A stretch of DNA of 64,000 nucleotides from NCBI GenBank assembly GCA_002786025.1, contig NHNW01000076.1, forward strand, positions 108,097-172,096, in the 5' to 3' direction. Made by a program: the position numbers and the translations under genes. Below, piece by piece: positions 11,401 through 21,848 of the stretch. Every line of letters begins with the position of its first letter. Within the stretch, counting starts at the first letter, position 1. The stretch comes from Zasmidium citrigriseum. Its lineage: Eukaryota; Ascomycota; Dothideomycetes; Mycosphaerellales; Mycosphaerellaceae. The notes under the pieces were generated by a model. The model did no database searches. It had not been told where the DNA came from and saw only the letters and a list, made by a program, of their open reading frames with translations.

Positions 11401-12228
11401 ATCATCCCACGAAGGCAATGGCGGCTTGTCCCACAGCGTCTCGGTATCCTCCACGACCAGTCTTACAGCCTTTGAATAGACACCCTCATGCTGTACATGT
11501 CCTCGTCTTCGCGCCTCTTTCTTCTCCCTCTCAGATTGGGCCTCCTTGATCCTTCCGGGCCCTCCATGTCCATGACCTGCAACAGCAGCGAATCCAAAGT
11601 CCAAGCTTCGTTCATCTCTTCCAACGAACACCTCGAAGTCGACCGATGCTGAGTTCGAAAAGAGAATCTGAGACGCAATCTCAACAATCCAAGTAACACT
11701 TCCTTTGTCTGATCCGGCATTTTGGGTGCTCTGCGTACTTCGCCTGCGCCCAAGATGGGCCCCGGTCTCTCTTATTTCCTCAGGCACGAGTAATTTAGCA
11801 GACCAACTCCCTCCAGCCTTGACCATGGGCTCATACTCAGGCACTCCATCTCGTTTCGGATTCTCGACTTTGTGATGGGGGTTGAAGGTGGCAGGATAAG
11901 CGGCGACGTGCAAGGTATAAGGACCATGGACCCAAGCAGCTCGCAGCGGGATAGCGCATGTATTCTTGACTTTGAGGTGCAAATGCGACGGCGTAGGGAG
12001 GATGCGATCGTTGCTCGGGGTATAGGTCAAGGTGTATCGCACGACTTCGCCGACCTTGACGCTGCCGGCCTGGTGGACCAGCAACATCTTGCGAGCCCGA
12101 TGGAGCCTTCGCTGCTCCTGGACCTCGCGATCAGGCTGCTCGAAGAACGAGAAGTCGGAACACTTGGGTTGATCGGCGGTCTTGTCTGGTAGCTGCAACA
12201 GCTTGAACAGCCGCGGCTGGAGGAGCAT
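8452..12228 (-). CDS. ROG1-like DUF676 serine lipase/esterase
   Basis: Large single-exon frame of 1258 aa. The N-terminal 280 residues look like a beta-rich domain with a C2-like character. HLVIVTHGLHSNIGADMLFL opens a DUF676 alpha/beta hydrolase domain. The nucleophile elbow FVGHSLGGL lies near residue 500 and is followed by FICMASPMLG, as in yeast Rog1 and the lipid-droplet phospholipase Lpl1 family. NDGIVPLRTSCLLFLDW supplies the acid/His side of the active site region. The C-terminal 450 residues are low-complexity and acidic/Ser-rich with scattered charged repeats, so probably disordered and possibly regulatory. Yeast members act on monoacylglycerol or phospholipids; the substrate here is inferred. 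Confidence 0.85.
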   Translation of the reverse strand: MLLQPRLFKLLQLPDKTADQPKCSDFSFFEQPDREVQEQRRLHRARKMLLVHQAGSVKVGEVVRYTLTYTPSNDRILPTPSHLHLKVKNTCAIPLRAAWVHGPYTLHVAAYPATFNPHHKVENPKRDGVPEYEPMVKAGGSWSAKLLVPEEIRETGAHLGRRRSTQSTQNAGSDKGSVTWIVEIASQILFSNSASVDFEVFVGRDERSLDFGFAAVAGHGHGGPGRIKEAQSEREKKEARRRGHVQHEGVYSKAVRLVVEDTETLWDKPPLPSWDDEDDKKSRKSMNTERQEEESKPKKDRKRRNVHLVIVTHGLHSNIGADMLFLKESIDATVAQAREDAKKRKQGYKQSQKTETQDFQSDGPSKQLNEELSNSQDQTATAPLSGGQEERDNDAPPEDDDDDEEETVVRGFPGNAVKTENGIQYLGKRLAKYILRFTYPDQPFLPIKKNFTRKFTDTFASADNKAKRDGMPSHEGSSIHTPNQAKKAEDLPYKFTSISFVGHSLGGLIQTYAVAYIHKHSPTFFQQIKPVNFICMASPMLGLSNENPMYVKFALDFGLVGRTGQDLGLTWRPPTIASKGWNAMMNFGNGSQKEDPNKKQEDPTAKPLLRILPTGPAHQVLKMFRNRTVYSNVVNDGIVPLRTSCLLFLDWRGLGKVDKARRENGLIGTVAEWGWAELTGANASQLPPNVRAEQALDSEDEQNEHVRHGDGDAVPQPAEDETAEDNKRQTNRISYEEEPTDTQSRQSSSSPPSTTKQGNQGQSAQNTGMWNSFFNFFRAAEKVKTPPPTSKKTTKALRRAQTVYHGDDESSENVTEDNDEGTYQNPTMRPHMHHLHTGQIQKRPAASRGDSLTGSANGELQAPPKTSIFESAGDILHPPLPSRQWITDPSTRSRTIFHDRVYHPEDIPPPPVKRSGTRLMAFGSNESTSKVSQKSSTSGASIKSTDTASSTESGGMKVEEKIARAYHRDLSWRKVLVRLEPDAHNNMVVRRMFANAYGWPVVKHLCDTHFADTHAARTRDEDEPARERAKPMDAPIDPETGEQVEAQTDKQIQPRTQSETREARDELKDLTVSREGAEGSYSSRKSQLTRQESAVWDDSYFEGSDGEDSDAVDERNLVARLINPNPAPPKKPETAYHRPTSSHSNGSAPSTPISPTMSYTDGHRGLAPTSPRSPKSVREVKASTPSKKSTKPTFDAEDVETPVVSNQLVEEPEPLKAPQSPGSTVADMGLRKSVEEQVSPKVKRPASKGSAGASTPPD

Positions 12229-13293
12229 TCACTTCACCTCGCGGACGCTAGGGGTTAGTGCCAGATGCTATCGTTGGCGGTGACTCCGAGATGCGGCCAT
12301 GTCGAGAGTTGTATATCGGCCTCTCGAAGCAGAGACACATGGACGGAGAAGGTGAAAGAGGATCATCTGGAGCGGTGCAAGCCGGAGCGCGCGTGGCCTG
12401 TCAACACGACGTCAGGCTCGCGAATAGACTTTTGCCCACGTGCCTTAGGGAGTGCCGGTACTGCGGGTGCTGTTTCTGCCGTTCGTCCTTCTCACTCCTA
12501 TTCCTATACACGTACTTCGCATAACTCTCAGTCTGGCCTCGTATCCAACAATGGGGCGCAGCAGTGTCGGCGATGAGAAAGCCGAAAGCGTCTAAATACC
12601 GACATGAACCGCCAAGTCGATGCCCCTTGACCAGGACGCCGGGACAGCAAGACGGGTCACTGCAGAAGAACGGGGCAAACGACTTCTCCACGATTCGAAC
12701 ATGTTGAACCAATGCTGGCAAAGAGACGTTGGCGGGCCTGTCGTAAAAGGCGAGAAGTCTTCTTGACGGTGCCCTCAGAGACGACCTCCGTTCTGCTAAC
12801 CTTGCTCACGAAAGGAACACAATGGAATTCAATTCCCGTTCGTCCACACGCAACACGCTTTCGACGAGCTTGGGATTTTCCAACCCTTCACGACGTGTCG
12901 CTCGTTGTCTGGTTCAAGAGATCGCATTACGTACTCTCAAGATAACGAGCGGGGAGTGAAATCAACGCCAACGCCGTGTAAGTACAAGTATTCCACCTCT
13001 CGACAGTGTATGTTAGGTGTAGGCGACTGGAAGATAGCAAAGATCGTGTACGTTAAGTATACACGCCTCGGCATGTTTTTTGGCACCTTTGTCACGACTA
13101 AATTGGGAGGAGCTCCCCAACCAGATTCACATGTTTAAGCTGCGCTCACCTTGACATGCACGAAACAAATATCGCTCAACTCCCCTCTTGCCTGAGATGC
13201 TTTTGCGGTGACACGAGAAGCCATGTTACCTAGTCTGTCTGCATCTTACAGCGTCTTGCGGTACGGTGTCCTCAATGTACCCATCAATCGCTC
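12229..13293. other. Intergenic region, promoters of divergent genes
   Basis: About 1.06 kb separating the starts of the ROG1-like gene (minus) and the TMLH gene (plus). Open frames here are short and mutually overlapping, without recognisable motifs. It is presumed to hold both promoters. Confidence 0.4.
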
Positions 13294-15075
13294 TTGCTGA
13301 CCGCTTCTAGCCGCGACCTCGGCTCACGATGCCTGAGATGTGCAACCTCACCTGCTCAAGTCAACAGGACGGTGCGGTCACAGCGAGCGAGTCGATGTCT
13401 GTCCACAACGAATCGAAGATTGGAGCCTTTGGCAGCACCAAATCCACGCCTTGGCCAAGACACGCCTTTTGATCGACTTGGTGGCTCGCCGAAGGCTTTC
13501 AAGGCATCTGCCAAACCGGACCACTTGCTGAATGCGAGATATCGTTCCGTGGGTGCTTGTTCTATCGACATATTCGATAACCATATTGATGCGTCTTAGC
13601 ACCCAATCCCTAGATTTGAAGGCGAGGGCATCCCTTCCTTGTCGCTCTTGTTCGAGAACGGCCAGTTGAAGGTACATGATGAGGCAGAGAACCATTCTAC
13701 AGTAGTGTATGTTCTAAGTCATCGACTCAGGTCTTTGCTGACTTCATCCAGTCCGAGCCGATGGTTAAGGTAGACCACAATCAATCGACAAGAGTCAATT
13801 CGTTCTGACTGGCCAGGGACAACTGCTCGGATAGCCGCAACACGGATACTGCACAGCGACAGATCAATGTCTTGAAGGTATTAACCTGGCGATTCAGACA
13901 GACAGACCGGTCCCCGCTGACTTCTTCAGGGAGATATCAACACAGACATTGCCAATTGCGACATCGCAGGAGACTATATTACTGTCACTTGTAAGTCTGC
14001 CGATGATAATACGAGCGCAGAGTCTGACGAGTGTAGTCGGGGATGGCCACAAGAGTAAATTTCCAGTGGCTTCAATACTGAAGCGCAGAGGCTACAAGAT
14101 GACCCAGGCTCGATTCGGTATTGCTCCGTGAGTGACGATCGTCCAACGTCGCAGGAAAGACGACTAACATCTTTGAAGCATCACCATCTGGGATGCAGAC
14201 ATTGCAAAGGCGCCACCTGCTGTTCCCTACTCAGCCATGGTGCACAAAGCCGGCATGGCATCTCTGCTGCACAAGATCGTGAGTTGTCTATCCTACTGGC
14301 CGAGCATTCCCAGGCCGCTGCTGACGACCAACAGCGCACCTGGGGTTTCTGTGTGGTTGAGAACATGCCTGCGACTCCAGAGGCAACCGAAGCCCTCCTT
14401 GAGTCAATAGGTCCGATTCGCAACACGCACTACGGTGCCTTCTACGACTTCACGGCCGACCTTTCGTCAAAGGACACTGCGTATACGAGCGAAGCCCTGG
14501 AGCCACACACCGACAACACCTACTTCACTGAACCAGCGGGCCTTCAAGCTCTGCACATGATCTCTCACACTGAAGGATCTGGTGGCGAGAGTTCCCTCAC
14601 CGATGGCTTTGGCGCGGCCGTGCAACTCTACGTCGAAGACCGTGAAGCGTACCTGACACTCAGCGAGACAGGCGTGTACGCTCACGCCAGTGGAAATGAA
14701 GGAATCAGCATACAGCCCTCACAGGCATTCCCAACGCTCTCCCACGATCCAGAACTCGGCTACCTGACCCAAGTCCGCTGGAACAACGCCGACCGAGCCG
14801 GCATCGCGGCCGACTTCGATTCACTAGATGCCTGGTATGATGCCGCATCGAAATTTGACAAGATTCTCAGCGATCCGAAGAATCAGTACTGGTTCCAATT
14901 GAAGCCTGGTCAAACTCTGCTGTTCGACAATTGGAGGGTGTTGCACGGAAGAGCGGCCTTCACGGGAAAGAGACGGATGTGTGGAGGTTATATTCCAAGG
15001 GACGATTTTATCTCGAAGTATCGCATGATGTGTATGAGTGCAGAGGATATCAATTTCTCGACTGTCACGGGGTGA
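13294..15075 (+). CDS. Trimethyllysine dioxygenase with an in-frame TGA
   Basis: First enzyme of carnitine biosynthesis: an Fe(II)/2-oxoglutarate oxygenase that hydroxylates N6-trimethyllysine, mitochondrial. I reconstruct seven exons: 13294-13548, 13600-13671, 13752-13877, 13930-13990, 14037-14127, 14179-14278, 14335-15075. All phases agree (482 codons). Exon 1 is an Arg/Ser-rich presequence. Exons 3-5 give the N-terminal zinc-binding-like domain (LARDNC, then ITVTFGDGHKSKFP). Exon 7 holds the catalytic domain, with the iron ligands in PHTDN and the distal His in NWRVLHGRAAF. A TGA at 13806-13808 falls exactly where homologues have Trp in the WLRDNC motif, and no alternative junction I can find avoids it. 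The gene may be a pseudogene, a null allele or read through. Confidence 0.75.
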
Positions 15076-15545
15076 CGAGGGTGCCGGTTCAACAAATCGA
15101 CGAATGAAAGTGATATGACAGCCTTCAATTTTGAGACTTTCCAACTGCTTCTGGAAGTGCCCTGGTGTCAGTCATTTCCGCATTCTGCCGAAAAGAGATC
15201 TCAACGCAGTGTCAGAAACCAGTCAATGTTCTTTGTCTCGCGGACAAGAGTGTTTATCGATTAGACTCGGCTGCCTGCGGCCGCGGCCCGAAGCGCGTCC
15301 GTGCGTTCCTGCCGAATTCGTGCGCGACTTCCAAAACTCATGCACAACTTCTGCCACCTCACTTCACTTCGACACCAACTTCTTGTCACTCCTTGTTGGG
15401 CGGCTTTTGTGTGATTTCGACGGCGTTGGGCGCTCCATCGGCTGCATTGAGTCGTGTTGCGCGACTCCGCCACCCCGAGTCCATCACTCGCCTCCGACAT
15501 TGACCACCAAGAAACGTCATCTCAAAGAGAGACAACACCCACACC
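15076..15545. other. Promoter/5' region of the poly(A) polymerase gene
   Basis: 470 bases ending in a pyrimidine-rich, ACACC-rich leader just before the ATG at 15546. No gene is supported here. Confidence 0.4.
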
Positions 15546-18182
15546 ATGGGCGACTCATATCGCCCGTCGAGGCCGCGCCAGTACGATAGTCATCGTCCAG
15601 GCGGCGACACCGGCTTCAGCTTTTGCGGCGCAGCCGCCGACAGCAATCGCGACCGGCCAGAAGAGCGATTCACGTTCAACCCACCGTCGGGACCCTCTGC
15701 GCCCCGCTTCCCAGCGCAACAGCCACCACCGCGTGCACCACAGTCCAACCGACCCGGCGCGAATAAGAAGCGCGACCGCAACGGTAGGGGTGGGCGTCAA
15801 GGTGGACAGCCATTCCGCCGCGTGCCTAGGCCAGCACATGCACGTGAAATCCTGAGTCACAAAGAGCGCGAGACCACACCCGAGCAGATGGTTGGCATGA
15901 GCAACGATGGTCAAGCGCGCTTCATAGACAATGCTTCCGATAGCGAGGATGGCGAGGTCGTCGAGGTTGACAGCGACGGCAATGCTCTCAGCCCAGAAGG
16001 CGGCGATGACAAGGGAAGCGATGATGACAACGAGGGTCCAAGCAAGCGTGTCAAGACCGGCGATGGCACGGCAGCGCCTGCTCGTCCACAATGGTCCAAC
16101 CCTGACCCGTATAGTGTCTTGCCTCCTACGGATCTCGGCCTGCAGCCGAAGAAAGACATTGTCAAAGCAATCCGCAAGGCCAAGGTTGACGTCTCGAACC
16201 AGAAGGCTGATACCAACGCCATCAAGGAGAATGCGGACTTCATATCCTTCGATTTTGGCGAAGAGAACGCGGGCGATGATGACGACAATGACGATGAGAT
16301 GGACGAGGAGGTCGCACCATCAGTCGCTCCGCCAGTCGACCTGTGGATGCCCACTGACAGGGAGCTGGCTGAAATGTACAGCGAGCCTCGTGGCACAAAG
16401 CGCAAGCACGTCCCTGAGCAATCATCTCATGCCGGAATTATCGTGTCCGATTGGCAAGAAAATGCCACTGACCCTACTCCCTGGTTGAGGGGCGACAAAG
16501 AGTTCATGGCCAGCAGGGGCTTGGAGTAAGTACTCATTCGCTTCCAATTTTGTCGCAACACTAACAGATATTGAAGTAGGCTACACATGGAGATCGTGGA
16601 CTTTTATAACTACGTTCGTCCCCGTTCTCACGAAGAGGACCTACGCCGCGACCTCATCGTTCGCGTGGAGAAAGCTGTGCGTGCCTGGCGCGGTGCAATT
16701 GATCACGATGTGAAGATTCGACCTTTCGGCTCGTTTGCTTCCGATCTATACCTTCCCACTGGTGACATGGATCTGGTGGCTGTATCTCGACACTTCGAGG
16801 AGCACGGGACGCCAGCATTCTGTTTGTCGAGGGGCTCCAAGATGAAGCTCGCCCGCCATCTGGAAGTATGGGGAGTTTGTAAGAAGAACACCATGAATCC
16901 GGTGGTCCATGCGAGAGTTCCGATCCTCAAGTTTGTCGACGAGAGAACGGGAATCAGAGTGGACATCTCGTTCGAGAGCGATTCTGGCGTTCGAGCGGTT
17001 CGGACCTTAAGGGATTGGAAGGCACAATTCCCGGAGATGCCAGCTTTGGTGATGATTATCAAGCAGTTTCTCGCCATGCGTGGTCTGAACGAAGTAGTCA
17101 GCGGCGGCCTTGGTGGCTTCTCCATCATTTGCCTCGTGGTGAGCATGCTGCAGATAATGCCAGAGAACCAGCGAAAGACCAAGGACATGCAGTCGCGCCT
17201 CGGCCAGCTGCTGTGCTGCTTCTTCGACCTCTACGGAAACAAGTTCAACTTGGAAGAAACGGGCATCAGGATGCAACCTCCTGGCTATTTTGACAAGACG
17301 GATCGTAACGCATGCAGGGCGAAGATCAATGCAAAGGGACTTACGATCCTTGATCCGAACAAGGACGACCACGACATCGCTGGCGGCTCCAAACAGGTTA
17401 GACAAGTGTTCTTGTGTTTCCGAGGTGCGATGTACGAGATCCAAAAGGCGATGTCCAGACTGGACAAGACGAATACCAGGAATGAGAGCATTCTGCGCTG
17501 CATTTTGGGCGGCGACTACACCTCTTTCAAGACACAGCGCGATAAGCTGGCGAATCTTGATCGAACGCAGAATCGTCGAATCCAAGCTGACAACTATCCG
17601 CCGTCGCCGCGTCTGGCTCCTCATCGACCTGACCCGCGGGATTTCGACTACCCTCCGTCGCCACGTCTGGCTGCTCGACGTGAAGCGCAAGGCTTCGACT
17701 ATCCCCCATCGCCACGTTTGGCTCGCGCGCCCCAGCCCGACTACTATCACCCCCCACCGCCGCCTTCGCAGTATCCGCAGTACCCCTCGCAGCAACCCTG
17801 GCAGCAACCCTCACAACAGATGCCCCGGCCAGCAAGCGGCGGATACTACTATCCGACCCACAATGATCACGCCTTTCAACCGGCAGGAGCGCCGCCGCCT
17901 CCACCGCCACAATATCTGCCGCCCTGGCAACAGCAACAGCAGCCAACTTCGGCTTTTCACTCCCTGCCGCCTCGACCACCAGGGCCACCCGGCACATCTG
18001 GTCCAGCTTTCCAGCCTATCAATGGCAATCAAAATGCGTATGGCCCCCCTCCCTTTCTCGCGCAGTCATCTGCCGACGATATTCTCCCACCTCCACCACC
18101 TCCGTCAACTCCCCCTCCCCCACCTCCCCCTGCTATCAGCTCTCACGCTTTGCGTGGGCTCCTCAAGCGAATGCGCGACTAG
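15546..18182 (+). CDS. TRF4/5-type non-canonical poly(A) polymerase
   Basis: Nuclear poly(A) polymerase of the TRAMP type, which tags aberrant RNAs for the exosome. Exons 15546-16525 and 16580-18182 (GTAAGT...GTAG intron) give 860 aa. The first 280 residues are disordered (RGG-like, then acidic). The palm domain has GSFASDLYLPTGDMDLVAV near residue 376 (the DxD metal pair) and the third Asp in IRVDISFE near residue 454. The central PAP-associated domain follows, with SGGLGGFSIICLVVSMLQ and LGQLLCCFFDLYGNKFN. The C-terminal 200 residues are Pro/Gln-rich and contain three tandem YPPSPRLA copies (17595, 17649, 17700). A second, spliced C-terminus is likely (see 18198-18463). Family membership is firm; assignment to TRAMP is inferred. 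Confidence 0.92.
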
Positions 18183-18197
18183 CCAGCTACAGAGCAG

Positions 18198-18463
18198 AGG
18201 CTGACACTTCCAGACCGCAATCCAAGAAGGGAAGAAAGAAGGGAAAGCAACCTCCACCTCCCAAGTGAGTGCAACGCGACCCACAAATCGACGTCGCTGC
18301 CGCTGACACGGTCGACAGCACCAACCTAGATCCCATTGCAAAAGCGGAGAGGAAGCAAAAGAAAAAGGAGAGGAAAGCAGCAATCCGAGAGCAAAACAAG
18401 ACGAATGGACAGAACAATCAAGGCACGCAGGGCAAGAAGGCGAAGGGCAAGAAGAAGAAGTAG
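18198..18463 (+). other. Probable alternative lysine-rich C-terminal exons of the poly(A) polymerase
   Basis: Downstream of the TAG at 18180 lies a spliced, protein-like segment. The piece 18198-18264 encodes ADTSRPQSKKGRKKGK and then prolines. A strong intron follows (18265-18318, GTGAGT donor, CCGCTGAC branch, GACAG acceptor), then 18319-18463 encoding a Lys/Arg/Gln-rich tail ending KGKKKK. Joining from a weak GTGGGC donor at 18154 to the acceptor at 18197 keeps the frame and bypasses the TAG. Basic tails are common at the end of Trf4 proteins. The downstream intron is convincing; the upstream 44-base one is not certain. Confidence 0.5.
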
Positions 18464-19661
18464 GAACCGCAGCAGGATGCGTCAATACTCGAAAGATCGA
18501 CGGTCGGAGAAGCCACCTCAGAGGCGCCCCATCCACCTTTACGGACGGACCACGAATGACGACGCGCGAGGGATAATTGAACGAGACCAAAGATCGGTAA
18601 TGTGGGATTTCTCGGTCTGCTTTTAAGCTGCTTGCATGCAGATGATACCCGTGTACGATTAGATAACTTGTTTTCTTTAGGACGACGGCGCCGGGCAGTC
18701 CGAGCTACCTACTTTTGGCATGGCTCGCGACTCTCATGACTGCTGGCATGGCTCTTTGCCTCGAACGGCGTCGTCAGTCTTTTGCTCTTAGCGTATGGTT
18801 TTCTTTACCCCGACTTCACAAGATTGACTCACGAACAGCTCCGGATGATCACACGACATACGGCGCGGAACTGACTACAGCTTTATGACGGCGTTCTTGA
18901 ACGTCTTTTGAGGGGACTTCTGAGGGCTTTTGAACGTTCAGTCTCACTTCGTGTGATGACTAGCAGATCCGTTCTTGGATCTCTGAGGGGACATTTGGGC
19001 ATACGAAAAGAAGATACTGATCTCACGCCTTGTTGTGGTGATCAACAGATCCAGTGGATCTCTGAAACTACGGTGCTGGCTTGGGGCTTCTGCTTGCAGA
19101 CTCTTTGCTTTGAAGTGCCTTGCGGCCTTTTGGGTCGTTCTTTTCTCATCGAGTCTTCGCTTTGGCGAGGGCTCGGAGAGGAGGGATAAGTCAGTGTTAC
19201 ATACCTGCGAGGGCAAGTCTGCCAAACGCAGTCTGGAGTGCAGTCGGCGCGGATGAACTTAAACGTACGGCGTCGGGGCCATGCTATCGCCAGATCGAAC
19301 TTGCGCTATATTCGATGAACAGACCGGAGGCAGAGTGGAGATTCCAAAGAAAGTCTTAGGGACAGAGAGGTACCTTACTCAGAAAAATTGATGCATAGTC
19401 GATATGTCGGACATTCAGCTGAAAGTCGGCCCGGTGGTATGGAGAGCATTGGGTGAGATTCCGGTCGGCACATCGGGAGCCCGACTTTCGTTCTACTTCA
19501 CGTCAAGCTGAATGACAACAGGACTCAAACATGATTGAGATATATGAACAGTGCTTGGGGGTTATGAAGGCCCAACAAACTCACAAGAAGACTATTCTCA
19601 TCATCGACTGCAACCACTCAGTCCACACATCTTTAGCAACAAACAAAGCACACACTCGAAA
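18464..19661. other. Intergenic region without a supported gene
   Basis: About 1.2 kb. The open frames are short, overlap in several frames and show no motif. A small imperfect repeat of the kind 'agatcc-gt-ggatctctg' recurs around 18965-19060. Nothing else was seen. Confidence 0.4.
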
Positions 19662-20509
19662 ATGTCCTCCATCAACTACAACCTCTACTATGGAGAATAC
19701 TCCCTCTGCTCGATGATGGTCCGCTACGCCGTCGCCCTCCGCGGTCAGCAGAAGGACTCTCTCCGAACGCACTTCAACGAAATCCACATCAACATCCCCG
19801 CGAAAGAAAATATCACGGAAGATTACCTTCTGAACATCAACCGCAAAGGCCAAGTCCCTGCCCTGACATCGGACTCTCTGGACCAGCCCATCGCGGATAG
19901 TCTCCTCATAACGGAGTATCTGATGAAGGAGTTTCCGAGTCTTGCACCGGAAGAACACAAGGGGCAGATTGAGAAGGCTTTGAAGGAGTTGCATGGATTG
20001 AATTATTATTCGTTGAGTTATAGTGGGACGAGTAGATTTACGGAGTGGTTGAAGGGGGAGTTGGAAACTATCCTGAAGGGCGATATCTCGCAGGAATATA
20101 GGGAGGCGATCGAGTATAAGTTGGGAGTGTAAGTCACCTTGTTTGGGTCGATTGACAGGCCGCAGGGCTAACTTGTGAGAACAGCATCGAACAAGAATAC
20201 GTCAACGGCCTGCAAACCTCCACCGTCGAAGAAATGGTTGAGCGAGCTCGCAAATTCCTTCTCGAAATGTCGGCTTTGCTGCCCAAGGGCTCGAAGTGGT
20301 TGTTTGGTGTCGAGCAGCCAACTGTTTTGGACGCGCATCTTGTGCCCTTTTTGGTGAGGTTGAAAGATGTTCAGAGGGAGGGGTTGATTCCGGGGAATTT
20401 GATAGAGTATGTGGCCAGGGCGGAGGAGACGGGGGAGTGGAAGGGGGTTATGCAGGGGAGGAGTACGTATTCGCCGGCGACGAATGTTCCTGCGATTGAG
20501 AGGAAGTAA
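19662..20509 (+). CDS. Glutathione S-transferase-like protein
   Basis: Two exons (19662-20128 and 20185-20509; GTAAGT donor, ACAG acceptor, phase consistent) encode 263 aa. The N-terminal third is thioredoxin-like: YNLYYGEYSLCSMMVRYAVALRG, then NRKGQVPAL with the cis-Pro and the DSLLITEYL stretch where GSTs bind the gamma-glutamyl group (usually ES or DS). The all-helical C-terminal half includes GSKWLFGVEQPTVLDAHLVPFL, matching the conserved hydrophobic-staple region of GSTs (…T.AD..). The likely substrate is unknown. The start at 19662 is preferred over an in-frame upstream ATG at 19551 because the GST beta-1 strand begins right after it. Confidence 0.78.
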
Positions 20510-20664
20510 TCGTCGTTGAGTTTGAGATTTTTGGTGACATAGTCACTCACTGCTTCGCTCCGCCTTCATACTTTGTACATGAGAACCCGCCTTTCGTCAA
20601 CGCCCACGCCATGCAGCTCTATCAAAGTCTTCAGTAATACATTCTGTACAAGAAGCGACCGGTG

Positions 20665-21495
20665 CTACCGGCCCGTGATCCAACTTGTCCAGCCTTTCGC
20701 CGAGTTTACGGCTGCTTGAGCCTGTTGATCGAGAGGTCCGCCCTCTGGCCGAAGGAATTCTTGCACGGCCTCTCCTTGCCTCCTATGCGAGTTGACCTTG
20801 TCTTCGACTGCCTGTAGTACGCTCTGACCTTCCTCAACGAATGACGAAGATGCTTGTTGCACTTCGCTCGCTACTGATTGAGCACCAGAAGCAGCGGCGC
20901 CGAGTCTACCTCCCTTTTGCTCCTCCTGCGACAGTCCACCGAACATCCAGCCCGTCGTTCGCTTGAATATCCCAGGCTTCTTCTTCTTGGCCTCCTCTGC
21001 CTCTTGCGCCACCCTTTCCCGGTTGATCAGCAACATCTGATCCTCTGTCGCCCGTCCTTGCTCAGCCGCTTGCTTCGCAATCGCCAAATCCCTCGCACTC
21101 TCTGCCTTCTTCTCCGCAAGCCACTCATTCCTTCTCCTCCGGTTATGCAGCAACATATCCGTAATACCTGCCGTCGCGACAGCAGCGCTCAAGATCGTGA
21201 AGCCCACCAGACCGAGAGCCGTAAATCTGTGCGCTCTGTCTGCCCATTTCCGTCCTATCCGCACGGTCTTGTCGAATGAGCTTTCGTTTCCTCGTTTTGC
21301 AAGCGCTGCCGCTGCCCTTAATCTCGCGATCTTTTGTTGTGCGGTCTCGCCGGCTGGTGCGCTGCCGAAGTCTATCGTCGTCCCGGACGATGATACACCT
21401 GGATTGCCGGTGAAGTTCATGGGGCTTGAGGATTTGGTCGAGGCGTAGGGTCCGGTTGATGTGAAGCGGGTTGCTTCTGAGGGTGATCGCGCCAT
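20665..21495 (-). CDS. COX14-like mitochondrial membrane protein
   Basis: 276 aa from the ATG at 21495; an in-frame ATG at 21708 would add 71 Ser/Arg-rich residues. The segment GRKWADRAHRFTALGLVGFTILSAAVATAGITDMLLHNRRRRN has the Cox14 signature: a short amphipathic helix ending in HRFT, one transmembrane segment, then basic residues. Cox14 regulates Cox1 translation and cytochrome oxidase assembly. A charged coiled coil (AEKKAESARDLAIAKQAAEQ) and an amphipathic C-terminus follow, making this much longer than yeast Cox14 (70 aa), as is usual for the mould family. The 3' end faces the GST gene (convergent). Confidence 0.62.
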   Translation of the reverse strand: MARSPSEATRFTSTGPYASTKSSSPMNFTGNPGVSSSGTTIDFGSAPAGETAQQKIARLRAAAALAKRGNESSFDKTVRIGRKWADRAHRFTALGLVGFTILSAAVATAGITDMLLHNRRRRNEWLAEKKAESARDLAIAKQAAEQGRATEDQMLLINRERVAQEAEEAKKKKPGIFKRTTGWMFGGLSQEEQKGGRLGAAASGAQSVASEVQQASSSFVEEGQSVLQAVEDKVNSHRRQGEAVQEFLRPEGGPLDQQAQAAVNSAKGWTSWITGR

Positions 21496-21848
21496 TGTGG
21501 ACCGATTTGAGAGGCCAAAAAGATGTTTAGTCGAGTGAGAGCTCCGTGAGGTTATATTCGATGCATTGGGATCGTGAGGCTTCTCCTTGGAACTTTTCGG
21601 GGTCGATGATGCTGAGTTGAAGTGAAGGTCTCCCGAGCGGGCGCCACTTTTCCGCGTGCCAAGATGGGCTTCACCGACCTCACCTGCTCCTTCCCTTGCC
21701 ATCAACATTCACGAATCGATTTCTGTGTCTACCGATCGCCATAAAAATCGCCAGGATCTCGAATCGAGCAATACGGGGCTTGAATATAGGCGATTGACGC
21801 CTTGAGATTTGTTAGAAGCCGTCTGCCAGAGCCGTGGAGAGTGGAAAT

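Noticed and set aside
12401..12721. 106-codon minus-strand frame upstream of the ROG1-like gene
   Set aside because: No family pattern or signal; reads like promoter noise.
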